DNA of 64,000 nucleotides, from the NCBI GenBank assembly GCA_963585895.1, contig OY757934.1:32864712-32928711 (forward strand). Reading direction: 5' to 3'. The number at the start of each line of letters is the position of its first letter. The stretch's first letter is position 1. The position numbers and the translations under genes were made by a program. Source of the stretch: Sepioteuthis lessoniana. Taxonomy: Eukaryota; Mollusca; Cephalopoda; Myopsida; Loliginidae. Positions 31,700 to 42,059 of this stretch are shown here, in pieces. Below the pieces are notes generated by a model. It did not search any database. It was not told where the DNA came from and saw nothing but the letters and a program-made list of their open reading frames with translations.

Positions 31700-32140
31700 G
31701 ACAGTAAAGGAAGTTAAGGTTCGATATCAATGGTAAAAGCTGCCATCCAAGAAAGACTTCAGAAGTGAAAAGAATCCTTCACAAATCTGCTTGGAAAGCC
31801 TCCTGATATCAGATAAATCTATTGAAGAAATTATCAATGGCTAACTAGACATCAAACTTGGACACTTTAGGAAGGATGAACTTGACGTTGTTCTAAAAAC
31901 ACCTAAAAGCAGAAAAGCTGCAAACATTGACGAAACACCTCGTAAAGGAAATATGAAGACATATTTCTTCGATTATGCAACGCCGTATATAAACAAAGCA
32001 CAACAGAGAAATGGATGAAATGCTGCATCCTCTTCTTCTCGAGGAAAAGTGACCTCGAAATCACTAAGAACTCTCACTCCTATAGCAGAAACAAAAATGC
32101 CTGATCCCCCGGGGTTTTGCCGTAAGCGTCAAGGCATACT
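31700..32140 (+). mobile_element. LINE-A fragment (region before RT)
   Basis: The decayed + strand translation (DISDKSIEEIINGXLDIKLG, RKDELDVVLKTPKSRKAANI, then FFDYATPYINKAQQ and a RGKVTSKSL patch) fits the endonuclease-RT linker and first RT block of a LINE of the LINE-A type. Frameshifts are frequent. Confidence 0.55.
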
Positions 32141-32248
32141 CCAGACTTTATTACGGTAGTGCAATGAGGTAGACGAATCTTCAGGGACAATAATCGATTA
32201 TTTCGCACACAGACATGTGCCCCCCATACACATTATATACATCTATAA

Positions 32249-32386
32249 ATGCCAACAGAGTCAGAAAAATCTACCTAGGTTTTACCTAAACGGATCTTCA
32301 GGATAATTCTGAGTTAGAATTGTCTAACTCAGAATTATCCTGATAATCCGCAGAAATAAAACAGGTTTTTCTGACTCTGTAGGCAT
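32249..32386. repeat. 138-bp palindrome made of two PLE-tail/hammerhead-like units
   Basis: Arms meet at TCTAACTC around a 4-base centre ATTG (32319-32322). On the minus strand the left arm reads TCAGAATTATC, CTGAAGA, TCC-GTTT-AGGT, AAAA (canonical GAAA with G12 changed), ACCTAGGTA and GATTTTTCTGA. The flanks pair (TCAGAA/TTCTGA and ATC/GAT), as a hammerhead stem I should. The right arm is a more decayed inverted copy. Confidence 0.7.
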
Positions 32387-32632
32387 TCATATTTCCCTCA
32401 AGTTATTGTACTGAACGCTCTCATGTTTAACTTTAGGAATTCTGTCGGTGTTTTTTCTTTTGGCTAGGTATGCTTTATTGGTTGATTATTTAAAGCATTA
32501 CGAATGTTTTTACCCTTTTCTTTTTTATGGAATTTTTTCACGGATATCAGTTTGTATAATATTTTTCTATTGCAAACTGTATCATCAGTGTTTTTTCACA
32601 CCATCAGAATGATAGAATAGTTAGAAAAAATT

Positions 32633-32636
<4 letters not shown>

Positions 32637-32674
<38 letters not shown>

Positions 32675-32676
32675 CT
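32637..32676 (+). repeat. (TA)n microsatellite
   Basis: About 17 TA units with one interruption. Confidence 0.95.
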
Positions 32677-32689
32677 GACAAAACTATTA

Positions 32690-33130
32690 TACTCTTAACG
32701 AAAAAATTTAAGCACTTACATATGCGCCGCCCTTGTGTGCTAGTTGAATTGTTAATTAACTCGTATCAACTTGAATTTTGGAAGCTGCTTTTTCATCGTC
32801 ACAGTATCATGGATTTTAGAATTTGTCATTCGTGAGTGTGTGTGAGTTGAAGTGCCTTGATCTTGAAAAGATACGTTCTAATCTTTATCAGTACCTGACC
32901 ATGGGGCGGGCGAGGAAATTATTACCTGTGGAGAACTGCAAGAATGAAAAGTGTCCAATACAAAATGTTATGTTTTTAATGGGATCAATAATATGTGAAG
33001 TGTTCCGATTAACCAAAAAGAGCTTAATCCTAATGCTCAGTTATGTGATTGATCATCACTAGGTCCGTAGCATTAAGTGACCTTGAACACCCAACATATA
33101 ATTAAATTTTTTAAACTTCGATTGAGAGCT
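32690..33130. other. Intergenic, no gene recognised
   Basis: A short + strand open stretch at 32823-33062 (containing GRARKLLPVENCKN) has no recognisable domain and no clear start. I treat it as chance. Confidence 0.35.
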
Positions 33131-33134
33131 ATAA

Positions 33135-33245
33135 CTGGTTTGGTTTCCTTGTTTGATGGCATATAAAACTTCGTGGGTTATTTAATGCCAAAGCAATCCT
33201 TGTAGAAGAACAGGCGTGGTACTATTCAACCAATAGTTAAGGAGA
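33135..33245 (-). mobile_element. SINE-X 3' half fragment
   Basis: The GGTTTGGTTTCCTTGTTTGA tail and ATTTAATGCCAAAGC body match SINE-X in minus orientation. The tRNA head is absent. Confidence 0.7.
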
Positions 33246-33296
33246 AGAGTAATGAATCATAACGAGATATGACTTAGAGTGTAACATATGCACATA

Positions 33297-33939
33297 CGTG
33301 GTGTATTCAATAAGTTTCCAGACTTTTTTTGTACAGCCATTTAAAATTGTCGTAGACTCTTGAAAATTCAGTATGTTATTGCTATATATCTTATGAGATG
33401 ACTGACCAATTTTTATGATTTCAGGTTCAAATGAACAGCTACAGCAGCAATTGGAATACACTCCACTAAAGCCTAATTGTCACAGCTGGTGAATTTCAAA
33501 AATGCAATCTGGACGTGAGGGCACTTTAGAAGAACGATATGCAATAAAATTCTGTTTTAAACTTGGAAAAAATGTCACAGAAACGTATGGAATGCTTCAA
33601 ACTGCTTTTCGACCATCTTGCATGAATCGAGCATCAGTTTTTGAGTGGCATAAGAGATTCAAGGAAAGCTGGAAGTCTGTGAGAGATGATGAGAGGTGTG
33701 GGAGGAGTAAGGAAGTCAATACACTACAGTTGATTGGCCAAAGGGTTAGGTTTAGGGTTACTATGTTTTTGTTTTAAGGGAGTTAAGGAAGAGATTCCTT
33801 GGGAAGAGGCCAGCACTCTTCAAATCGGGTCAGTGGCATTTCCATCAGGACAATGCACCAGTCCACAACTCCATTCTTGTCACAGACTATTTGACCAAGA
33901 TGGGTATAAAGACAGTTCTTCACCCTCCCTATAGTCCAG
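33297..33939 (+). mobile_element. Mariner element 2, same internal deletion, 3'-truncated
   Basis: The left end CGTGGTGTATTCAATAAGTT is flanked by TA at 33295. The transposase N-terminus (33502-33740) is nearly identical to element 1. The same deletion junction and telomere-like filler (33743-33760) follow, then the C-terminal coding region as far as ATAGTCCAG at 33939, where homology stops; the right end is missing. It is oriented opposite to element 1. Confidence 0.92.
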
Positions 33940-34449
33940 TTCATATTTAACAAGTTAAAACTCGTCTTCTTCGTTTTCTTTGCGAAATTTCTTTTAGAAA
34001 TGTGTGCAGCCAAACTTTTTTTTTCCAAAACAGCTTTTTTTGTTTTTTGTTTTGTTTTGTTTTCTGCAGAAGCAGTGTTGCAATATAGTAGTTTTTCTCT
34101 TTTTTGTCAGCAGTGAAACGTACCCATCTTAATAATAAAAATGCGCACTTTGAATATTTGTTTACGCTGTGTGTTGAGAATCCTTAGACACACTGAGACC
34201 TAAAAAAAAAAAAATTTCCTATCAAAAAATAAAAGTCAAGGAAACCACCGTTCTATCTCGCTCACATTCCGACTGCTGATATCATAGAGACCTACCCGTG
34301 AAACACCTCTCTGCGTCCTTTTCAGTACAGTCAAAACAAGTGGTTCTTACTGCTACCATTATTATTAAGCTCAGCTTGGCACTTTAGACAAAAAACTAAA
34401 TGCTCCTCTGAACGCTTTAGTATTAACTACTCTGTGGAAGACATACTTC

Positions 34450-36250
34450 CTGTACTCTATTGTAAGAGTCACCGAATGTAAATAAAACGTGTATCTAAAC
34501 TGCACATATATTTTTGTTATCAATCTGAGCCACTCACAGGCCTGACATATTATAACTTAATGTCAGGATGGGGAAACAAGTGTGAAAAACAGGCACGATG
34601 TATTTTTCCACTGATAGCCAAGGTTTACAGTGATATTTTGATAAATTTCGGTGATACACGTTTGAAAAACCCGTGTGCTCACGCATACCATCACGGTTAA
34701 AGTAATTGAACTTTTACTATTTTACTCGTTGAAATTCCCATTCCCGGTCATGGAAACCTCTCACCCACCAACATCAACGACAAACTGGTTCAGTCCCTAC
34801 TCGGGTAAAGAAATGGACTATTTCTTACGTCAAGCCAAACTATATTTTGGCAGATCATTTCGTGACGTGGATGATGAAGTGAAGATAGATTATCTGCACC
34901 GCCGTGGGAGGCCATGAGATAAGTGACGCATTTTTTTTGAAAGAATAACTATATAACTGCATTAAACGCTTTAAGAACTATGTTAGCCTGCGATCTAACA
35001 TCCAAGTATCTAGACAAGAACTAATGTAATGCTGCCAAGAGGCAAACTTGCCCATGCTTTTCGCAAGAGACTGAAGCAAATAATAAAACGTTGCGGATCA
35101 ATTCATATTTGGGATACACCCAAAAATCCTTGCTAAAAGAAGAATGCTCAAGAAAGTGTAAAATATGTTGGAAAGGTAAGAAGCGTGGTCTCTTTGCTTG
35201 TGTGTGTCGCACAACAGAAAACAAAGACAAAGAACAAAATTTAGAAAGAACAAAAAAAAAAAAAAACAAAGATATTCCAGCAACAAAAATAAGAAGTAGA
35301 ACATTTACACATCTACCAAAAAGCATTGCCAAGCTGAGTTCACAAGTGGCAATGTTTATTTTTATTCAGTAGCCGTAGAACAATTTAAGGGACACAACAT
35401 ACTCATAGGCACAACAGAAGCTTATGCAAAATTAAAAATAGGCAACAAAACAGCCCAGATAAAAATCAATGCAAAGATCGACACTGGAGATATGAACAAC
35501 TTTGAGCGTTTTCAAACAACTGAAAGATGTACCGCTCAATAAAACAACAGTGCACTTGGTTGCATTTTGAGGCTTAGTGATAGAACAAACAAGAGCATCC
35601 CTCCGAGAAGTGAAAGGTCGTGGCATGTTCACAAGAAGAACATTCCATGTCATCAGAACATAATGGCCAATTCTTCTTAGGATACAAACTTCCGAAAAAT
35701 TGGGCCTAATTGCCATCAATTTTGCGATCAAGGCAAATATTTAGTTTAACGAGGATCCATAGAAATGCTTCTCTTAGAGGAACGGATCAGTTAGGCTATA
35801 CCTAGACCCCTGAGACCAAAACAAATACTCAGACCTCATTTTTTGACCCTTCACATTTGAGGATGTCGTCACAAAATGATACGGTGTAAAATGTTTCCCC
35901 ATAATAGATGTCAAATTTGGTCATTGGCAAATGAAGCTGGACAAAAATCAAGGAAACTGACAACATTCATCTGCCCATTTGGCTGATACATTCTATGATA
36001 GTGAATAGTCCCCTTAGCAGACTGCTTATTAAGTGTGCCCCCAGACCAGGAACACCAGTGAGAGGTGTTGATCTCAGTATACTCATACTGAATCAACAAT
36101 TAAACGCATCACTAATACGGTTGCATACTGTGAAAGAGGAATCTGTGAAAGAGGAAACTGTGAAAGATCCTACTTTAAGAGAGTTAACAAATGTCATCAT
36201 AACAGGATAGACAGCAGATTGAAGTGACTTTCTACACACTATATTGCCCT
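34450..36250 (+). mobile_element. Gypsy-type retrotransposon relic 3, gag to RT
   Basis: AATAAAACG near 34481 may belong to an LTR. A gag start follows at 34750-34917 (TTNWFSPYSGKEMDYFLRQA). A Cys-rich stretch CKICWKGKKRG lies near 35160-35195. The protease shows AKIDTGDMNNFE near 35475-35505 (DTGD at the active site). RT is recognisable by FPIIDVKFGHWQMKLDKNQ at about 35895-35950 and a CPFG-like box after a frame break. A tail near 36120-36205 (KDPTLRELTNVIITG) is like the RNase H-integrase linker region. Several stops and frameshifts are present, and the RT palm is largely deleted. Confidence 0.75.
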
Positions 36251-36269
36251 ATGGCAACTTTTGAGAAGT

Positions 36270-36695
36270 TTATTTTGGTTTTGTTTTATAGCATGTCAAC
36301 CATTGTAGGTTATCTAATGTCAAATTCATTCTTATATATATGTATATACATAAACAATTCTATTTCAAACAATTCAGTTTAACGTAAGTACACACTTTAA
36401 ATGTCAAAACAGTTCTATTTCAAACAATTCAGTTTAGCATAAGTACATAGTTTAAATGTCAAGCGGTTCTATTTGACCCATAGATAGGACCCTATCAGGT
36501 GCTTCCACTTCGAGCCAGAGTGGACCTGGGAGCGATGGCAATAAAGGGGTACTCTGCATTCCCCAAAGCTCCAGTATTACTGGGCCTCACCATCAGATTG
36601 TTTAGTGTCATATCTAAGATACTTGTTGCGGGAGTCTTATCCGTCTACAGAGATGCAGCCGGAGTATTCTACAGCCCTAGCTGAATGGGCCAAGA
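36270..36695 (-). mobile_element. W repeat, copy 3
   Basis: Minus-strand copy inside Gypsy relic 3: ATGGTTGACATGCTATAAAAC tail side at 36285, two minisatellite units (CAATTCAGTTTAGCATAAGT), the ACCCATAGATAGGACCCTAT block, CCAGAGTGGACCTGGGAGCG, and the CTAGCTGAATGGGCC head end at 36690. Confidence 0.9.
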
Positions 36696-36979
36696 GAAGT
36701 AAATATACATGATGGTGTTCTATTGAAGGGATAAAAGATAATAATACCAGCATCATTCCAACCAGGCATACTACAGAAAATACATACATCACCCCCGATG
36801 AACAAGAAAACAAAGCTAACAGCAAGAACGGCACTATAATGGGTAGGGAAGAATCAAGACATCGAAGACATGGTTACGAAATAGTCGGTGTGTAAGAAAT
36901 ACCAGCTAAGTACTCGAACGGAGATATTACTGCATGAGATCCCACCCTACTCCTGGCAATACATAAGTGCTGACCTTTT

Positions 36980-37560
36980 TTCTTAGGGAGGTAGCGACTA
37001 CATCCTCATAGCTGATCAGTTTAGAAAATGTGCGTTCGTAAGACGCCTCTATTCCAATGCATCTACAGCTGATATAAACAAATTGAAACTGCCGTTTAAA
37101 GGAAGCGGGGGGGTACCGGAAATAGTCTATAACGACAACGGGTCCTAATATGCAAGTGGCGAATTTGCCATATTCTCCGAGAGTTATTACTCCAAAAACG
37201 TAACTTCATTATCCCACTATCCCCAATTCAATAGATTTACAGAGAGAATTGAGGGAGGATGCAAGTTGTTAATGAAGGCTAGAGAATTAGGCATAGAGTA
37301 TCAACTGGCGATGATGGCTTACAGTGCAACACTTATCTCGGCTTACATCAAATCGCCAGCTGCATGGCCGACCTATGAGAATACCACTTGTCTCTAAACA
37401 GCGACCAGGAGATGAACACAAGATTACTTACAGCAAAGTAAAGACCAGATAAAGGAACAAGCTGAACAAACGACAACATATACCACTGTCCGCTGATCAA
37501 CAAGTCTCTACACTAGACTAAAATACAAAACTGTGGCCACCAGATGTCATCATACAGGCC
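36980..37560 (+). mobile_element. Gypsy relic 3, integrase part
   Basis: Open + strand stretches beyond the W insertion read DYILIADQFRKCAFVRRLYS, VPEIVYNDNGS, then FTERIEGGCKLLMKARELG. They match a retroviral-type integrase core with its D...D...E spacing (Asp in ADQ, Asp in YNDNG, Glu in TER). One stop follows NDNGS. The C-terminal part to 37560 is frame-broken. Confidence 0.7.
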
Positions 37561-37763
37561 ACAAAGAACCGCGATCGTACCTAGTAAAGAGTTGCCGGTC
37601 GATTAAACTACTCTTCAATGTATGAAGACAAAAAAACACCTCCCTCTTTCTTTCCAGTCGCTTACAAGAAAAACTTATGAGAAAGTTCAACACCAAGGGA
37701 GATGATTATTCAGTGAGAAGAGCATCAAATTCGATAGTATTTCAGAGCTATCTCTAAAACTCA

Positions 37764-38078
37764 GTGGAAGCCTACATTTTAAAAGAAATGTCAAACATTC
37801 CCTCCGATGGGATGAAACCACTTTTCACTAAAGTTGGTCTTGATGTGTTTGAACCATGGAACATAACTGTGAGAAAAACAAGAACGAACACCGCCCAGTC
37901 CAAAAGATGGCCAGTTCTTTATACTTGTTTAAACGTAAAGACTGTTCACATCGGAGTTATTGAGTCTATGGACACATCCTGCTTTATAAATGTTCTACAC
38001 CTGTCTTTGCCATTCAGACTGTGGGGCGAACTTTATAGGTACCTACAATGAATTGCTGTTATGTTCACTACACTCTGC
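37764..38078 (+). pseudogene. BEL/Pao integrase relic
   Basis: The stretch KPLFTKVGLDVFEPWNITVR, SKRWPVLYTCLNVKTVHIGV, IESMDTSCFINVLH, then after a one-base frameshift SDCGANFIGT, is the conserved BEL/Pao integrase core (pattern P-F-x-x-x-G-x-D-x-FGPW and R-S-D-x-G-x-NFVG). Catalytic-type Asp residues are in GLDVF and SDCG. It follows Gypsy relic 3 directly but belongs to a different superfamily. Confidence 0.85.
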
Positions 38079-38084
38079 TAGAAC

Positions 38085-38250
38085 TTCTAGGCTTCTTCAA
38101 TTGTAATGGATGTACGTAGCTATTCGATCCACCAAACTCCTAGGTTTCTTCAATAGTAATCGATGTGCTTAGCTATTGAATCCGCCAAATTTCTAGGTTT
38201 CTTCAATAGTTATCGATGTACGTAGCAATTCAATCTACCTTAGTCTTCTC
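38085..38250 (+). repeat. Three-copy 53-bp tandem repeat
   Basis: Units start CTAGGCTTCTTCAAT at 38087, CTAGGTTTCTTCAAT at 38140 and CTAGGTTTCTTCAAT at 38193, an exact 53-bp period. Each contains ATCGATGT(A/G)C(G/T)TAGC(T/A)ATT. Confidence 0.92.
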
Positions 38251-38389
38251 AGAATCAAGGAACAAATGACAGGCATTATTAGAAGAATTTTAGGTGCTAT
38301 GTTTTACAGCTAACTGCTCTAACTTCTTAAATTTGACAAGAGAGACGCTGAGAAACCTGGACCACAGAAAGAGAAAACAGATGACAATG

Positions 38390-38910
38390 CATAAGTATAT
38401 AACAACTATTAATCCTCGATCAGAATGCCTTGGACAAGAAAGAAAAAATATTTTGCGTCACTTCTTATTTGGAGACAAAATTATTCAAAACTGTACAAGT
38501 AAAATTTCGCAGGATTTTTAACTTAACAACAGACTCCAGAAAAGCCAGATTTATTGTTGGGTACACGAATTTCGAGCCACATGATCAGTAAAGAACTTCA
38601 ACAAGAAAGCAGAAAATCCCAAATCTGGCAGGAAGTTGACTGCAAGATGTCCTGACAATGTGGATGCAGTGAGAGATTCTAGCGGAAAGAGTCCGAAAAA
38701 GCCCATCCGGGTATATTCCCAATAACTTGGTCTTTCACATGCACTGTAGGATAAGGTCAATCAATTTCTGTCCTTGTCATCTGGTTTGATCTTTCTGAAG
38801 TGATAAAATTGCTTTTTAAGACTCAGATGAAAGATGACTTGATGCAATATGAATTATCATATAAATGAGTTGCATCTATTTTTAGACACCCTGTACAATG
38901 AAAACGTTTA
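38390..38910 (+). mobile_element. Transposon relic with DUF4817-type transposase N-terminus
   Basis: From about 38425 the + strand frames give MPWTRKKKYFASLLIWRQ, a KPDLLLGT patch, then TARCPDNVDAVRDSSGKSPK near 38640-38700. This is the order found in DUF4817-type Tc1/mariner-like transposases. The 3' side ends near ATTTTTAGACACCCTGTA (38880), a typical terminal sequence. The catalytic domain is absent. Confidence 0.65.
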
Positions 38911-39187
38911 TAAACAATTTTTGTAATTTAGCTACTTTTATAGATTCTCTGCTGTGTTTTATAGACGGCAGAAAATTTGTTAAATGTTAGCAAAAATATC
39001 GTTTACAAATTGGTCTCGTGTATATGTAGAGGTCTGACTCTTGATAAAGAAATAATTAATTTAAGATTTACTGTGGGAATAAACTGACTTCAATTTTCGA
39101 TAACCAACATATTAAGGAAAATATTGTACGCCATGCTATAAAATAATATATATATAAATTATTTCAGGAAACTAAGTATCCCTGCTT

Positions 39188-39600
39188 TTGACCTATAGTT
39201 CTAAGATTGGTAAGTTTGAAGTAACGATCTTAAAAGAGACAAAAACCTTTGACAGGGTGTGTCAGATTTTTCAAAACACTTTAAGCGGGTCATTAAATGG
39301 AAGATACTCTAAAGCAATGATACGTGGCATGAACCAGGTTTTAGCAGCACAGACTCCTCACCGAGTCTAAGAGAAAAACATTCTAAACAGACGTAGTAAG
39401 TACGGAAAAATTCATCCCGTATATCTAGGACATCATTAACCACAATCCCAAAACGTCGATGGCCCTCGTCGTCGAACGGTTGTGGTTGAGTTCACTATCG
39501 GATGTTTGGTACACGAAGACATTAAATACAAGTCCTACGTAATGAGGAGAAGGTTCAGATGAGATCACCGAAAGAGAAGACTTGCTTGATTGTAACTTTG
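39188..39600 (+). pseudogene. Transposase relic, N-terminal part
   Basis: A short open frame and its frame-shifted continuation (AAQTPHRV, then RTVVVEFTIGCLVHEDIKYK and SYVMRRRF) resemble the N-terminal half of a Tc1/mariner-type transposase. The matching catalytic C-terminus may be at 40655-40900. Confidence 0.5.
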
Positions 39601-40102
39601 TTTAAATTTGTTTTTTTTGTTTAATGGCATATCAACCCCGATTGTAACGTGACATCATAAAAAAATTCTATGTGGTTAACAAGACAAGCAGTAATCATGA
39701 TATAATGTTGATGATGAATGATTGTAAACTAAAAAAGTTTTTGAAAACTTTATAAAATTACATTTAAGAAGGAAAGAAACAGGTTTAGACTTTATACTGA
39801 ACTTTATTTGATATTCACTTTTTAACAAATGATTAATAATAAAAAAAGATATTGTTGCTAAATGCTACATTGAAATAGATAAACCAAACATCAAGTTAGG
39901 TTTCATTAAATTTTAAAGTCTGAAATTCGTTCACTATTTTAACTGTTTCAAATTTGAAAACAATTTTTCAAAAATTATAATCAGCGTTATTTTAATTTGT
40001 ATGTTTTTATTTCAATAGCTATTCTATAAAGTTACAATATTATTAAGTACTTGTTGAGTAATTATTAAGTGATTATTATTCAAATAGTAAGTAGGTAAGT
40101 AA

Positions 40103-40372
40103 GTCACCGACTCATTGGCCCAGTGGGTAGAGTGTTCGCCAATGGTCTGGGAGACCTGGGTTCAATCTCAGTTCGCGTCATATCAAAGACTTTAAAAATG
40201 GTACTTGATACCTCCTTGCTTAACACTCAGCAATATAAGGTATGTATCAAAAGTAGAGTGGAGCAATCCATGGAAAAAAGTAGCGCCCTCCCCTACACCT
40301 CGGTGTAGTAGCTATTGAAAAGGGAGCCTTCTGGTCGCCTTTGACTATGGTCGCCATCTTTACAACTTTACT
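40103..40372 (+). mobile_element. SINE-Z, copy 5
   Basis: Complete plus-strand copy: CTCATTGGCCCAGTGGGTAG head, GGGTTCAATCTCAG B box, AAAAATGGTACTTGATACCT body, end CCCTACACCTCGGTGTAG. It is followed by a short AT-rich stretch with TAAG and AAAC repeats (40430-40560). Confidence 0.93.
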
Positions 40373-40649
40373 TCATTACTCAAATACAGCAACAACTGAA
40401 TCATGAATTTTGGAACAAAGAAACAATAATTAAATAAATAATCAGTCAAACAAGTTACAAGTAAATGATGAATAGATAAAAAATATAAATAAGAAACGAA
40501 TAAATTACATACAAACAAGCAAATAAATTAGATACAAACAATGAATAGATTTAAAAATCAAATAATACGTACAGAAAAAGTTACAGATAGAAAAGTTAGC
40601 TGAATATTTGAAGTTATTTTTTTTTTACTTAACTTGTTACTAGTAATAT

Positions 40650-40905
40650 TATCAGTTTTACCAGAACAAAGGTCTCCTGATATGAATCCCCTCGATTACT
40701 ATGTATGGAGCGTAGTCAAGATGAATATCAATTAGCAGTCAAAGGATTCGTTAAAGTTGCTACTGTGGACATGATGGCCAATATGAATGAGACCCAACTG
40801 ATCCTGGTCCACAATCGCTTCTGCAGTCATATCAAATCCGTGCTCGAGGTTTTACTCAGTAAGCATTTTCTGTTGTTTTTTTTAAAGTTGCACATGCATT
40901 TATTT
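40650..40905 (+). pseudogene. Transposase relic, C-terminal part
   Basis: SPDMNPLDYYVWSVVKMNIN near 40678-40735 carries the third-Asp box of a Tc1/mariner-type transposase. It is followed, after a frame change, by a VDMMANMNETQLILVHNRFC tail typical of the same family. Confidence 0.7.
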
Positions 40906-40912
40906 TAACCGG

Positions 40913-41168
40913 ACATTGACTTAGCGGTTAGAGTGTTCGTCAATGGCCCTGGAGACCTGGGTTCAATCCCAGGTCGAGTTATACCAAAGACTCTAAAAAT
41001 GGTACTTGATGCCTCCTTGCTTAACACTCAGCATTATTAGGTACGGATCAAGGGTAAAGTGGAGCAATCCAGGGAAAGGAGTAGCGCCCTCCCTACACCT
41101 TGGTGTAGTAGCTATCGAAAAGGGAGCCTTCGGATCATCCTCGACTATGGTCGCCAACTTTACAATTT
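40913..41168 (+). mobile_element. SINE-Z, copy 6
   Basis: Complete plus-strand copy with head GACTTAGCGGTTAGAGTGTT, B box GGGTTCAATCCC and end CCCTACACCTTGGTGTAG. Confidence 0.93.
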
Positions 41169-41169
41169 A

Positions 41170-42055
41170 GAAAATATTCTAGTTTACTTTACTGGAGATC
41201 TTTATATCATAATTGGTTTTCACATATCTAGTACCGCCGGTAGTTTTACAGCACTTTATCTGGAAATGCGACAAGTTTCAATCCAAATATTCTAAATTTT
41301 CAAGTAATAAAAGGAAATGAAAGGAAGCAAATTATATTTTTATATATCAGCGTTGTTGTTTTTCTCTGCTATGCAACAATATTATCTCTTCCAGATATCA
41401 AATTTTTGTAACTATTACATTTAATTTTCTTAAAAAATGCATAACACAATTACCTGCTAAGTATACTATAACAGGAAGAACTTCTCTGCATTTATTAACA
41501 TCATCCTCTTTAACATTAATTATGAATTAATTTACACTCATTTTCATTTAAGTGAGCCTCAAGAGTGCAATACAACATGTTGTTTTTGAAACTGAAACTT
41601 ACTAAAAATTCGTAAACTTGATCAACAGATGATATGTGAAAGTTGCTTAATGTTGTGACCCCGGAAAGGGTCACTAATGAAAACGCAAACACGGATATTA
41701 GATAACAGATTATATTACACAAGAAAGAGTTACATAGAAAAGGTAAGAAGTCTCGTACTGTTCGGATCACACCGATATTGATCTGTCCTCTTGCAGCGAA
41801 ATCTCTAGTACTAATAACGGTAAGAAGAGTCAATTATGGTGATATGGGTAAAGCTCCCACAACACTTAATACATTTATTGGATTGTCAAAAAGTTCTGTC
41901 GTTAGATAGCATTAAGTGCGTTTAATTTAAGTAAATTTTTTAAAAGATCACTTTTAAGTTTACTGTTAAAATTTGGTAAGATTGGTCTGTTTTAATTTAT
42001 TGTTTCTTGCATAAAATATAGAAAATAAGCATCATTTTCTGTATATTATGTTTTT
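41170..42055. other. Intergenic, nothing recognised
   Basis: AT-rich sequence; no gene or repeat family recognised. Confidence 0.4.
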
Positions 42056-42059
42056 TTAT

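Noticed and set aside
32823..33062. 79-codon ORF as a gene
   Set aside because: The start is not ATG in a clear context, no domain or downstream polyA signal is seen, and the region is AT-rich non-coding by appearance.
35021..35332. Minus-strand hydrophobic ORFs (Phe/Leu-rich) as a membrane protein gene
   Set aside because: They are antisense to the Lys-rich poly-A stretch of the Gypsy relic 3 gag region; the hydrophobicity comes from complementing AAA/AAG codons.
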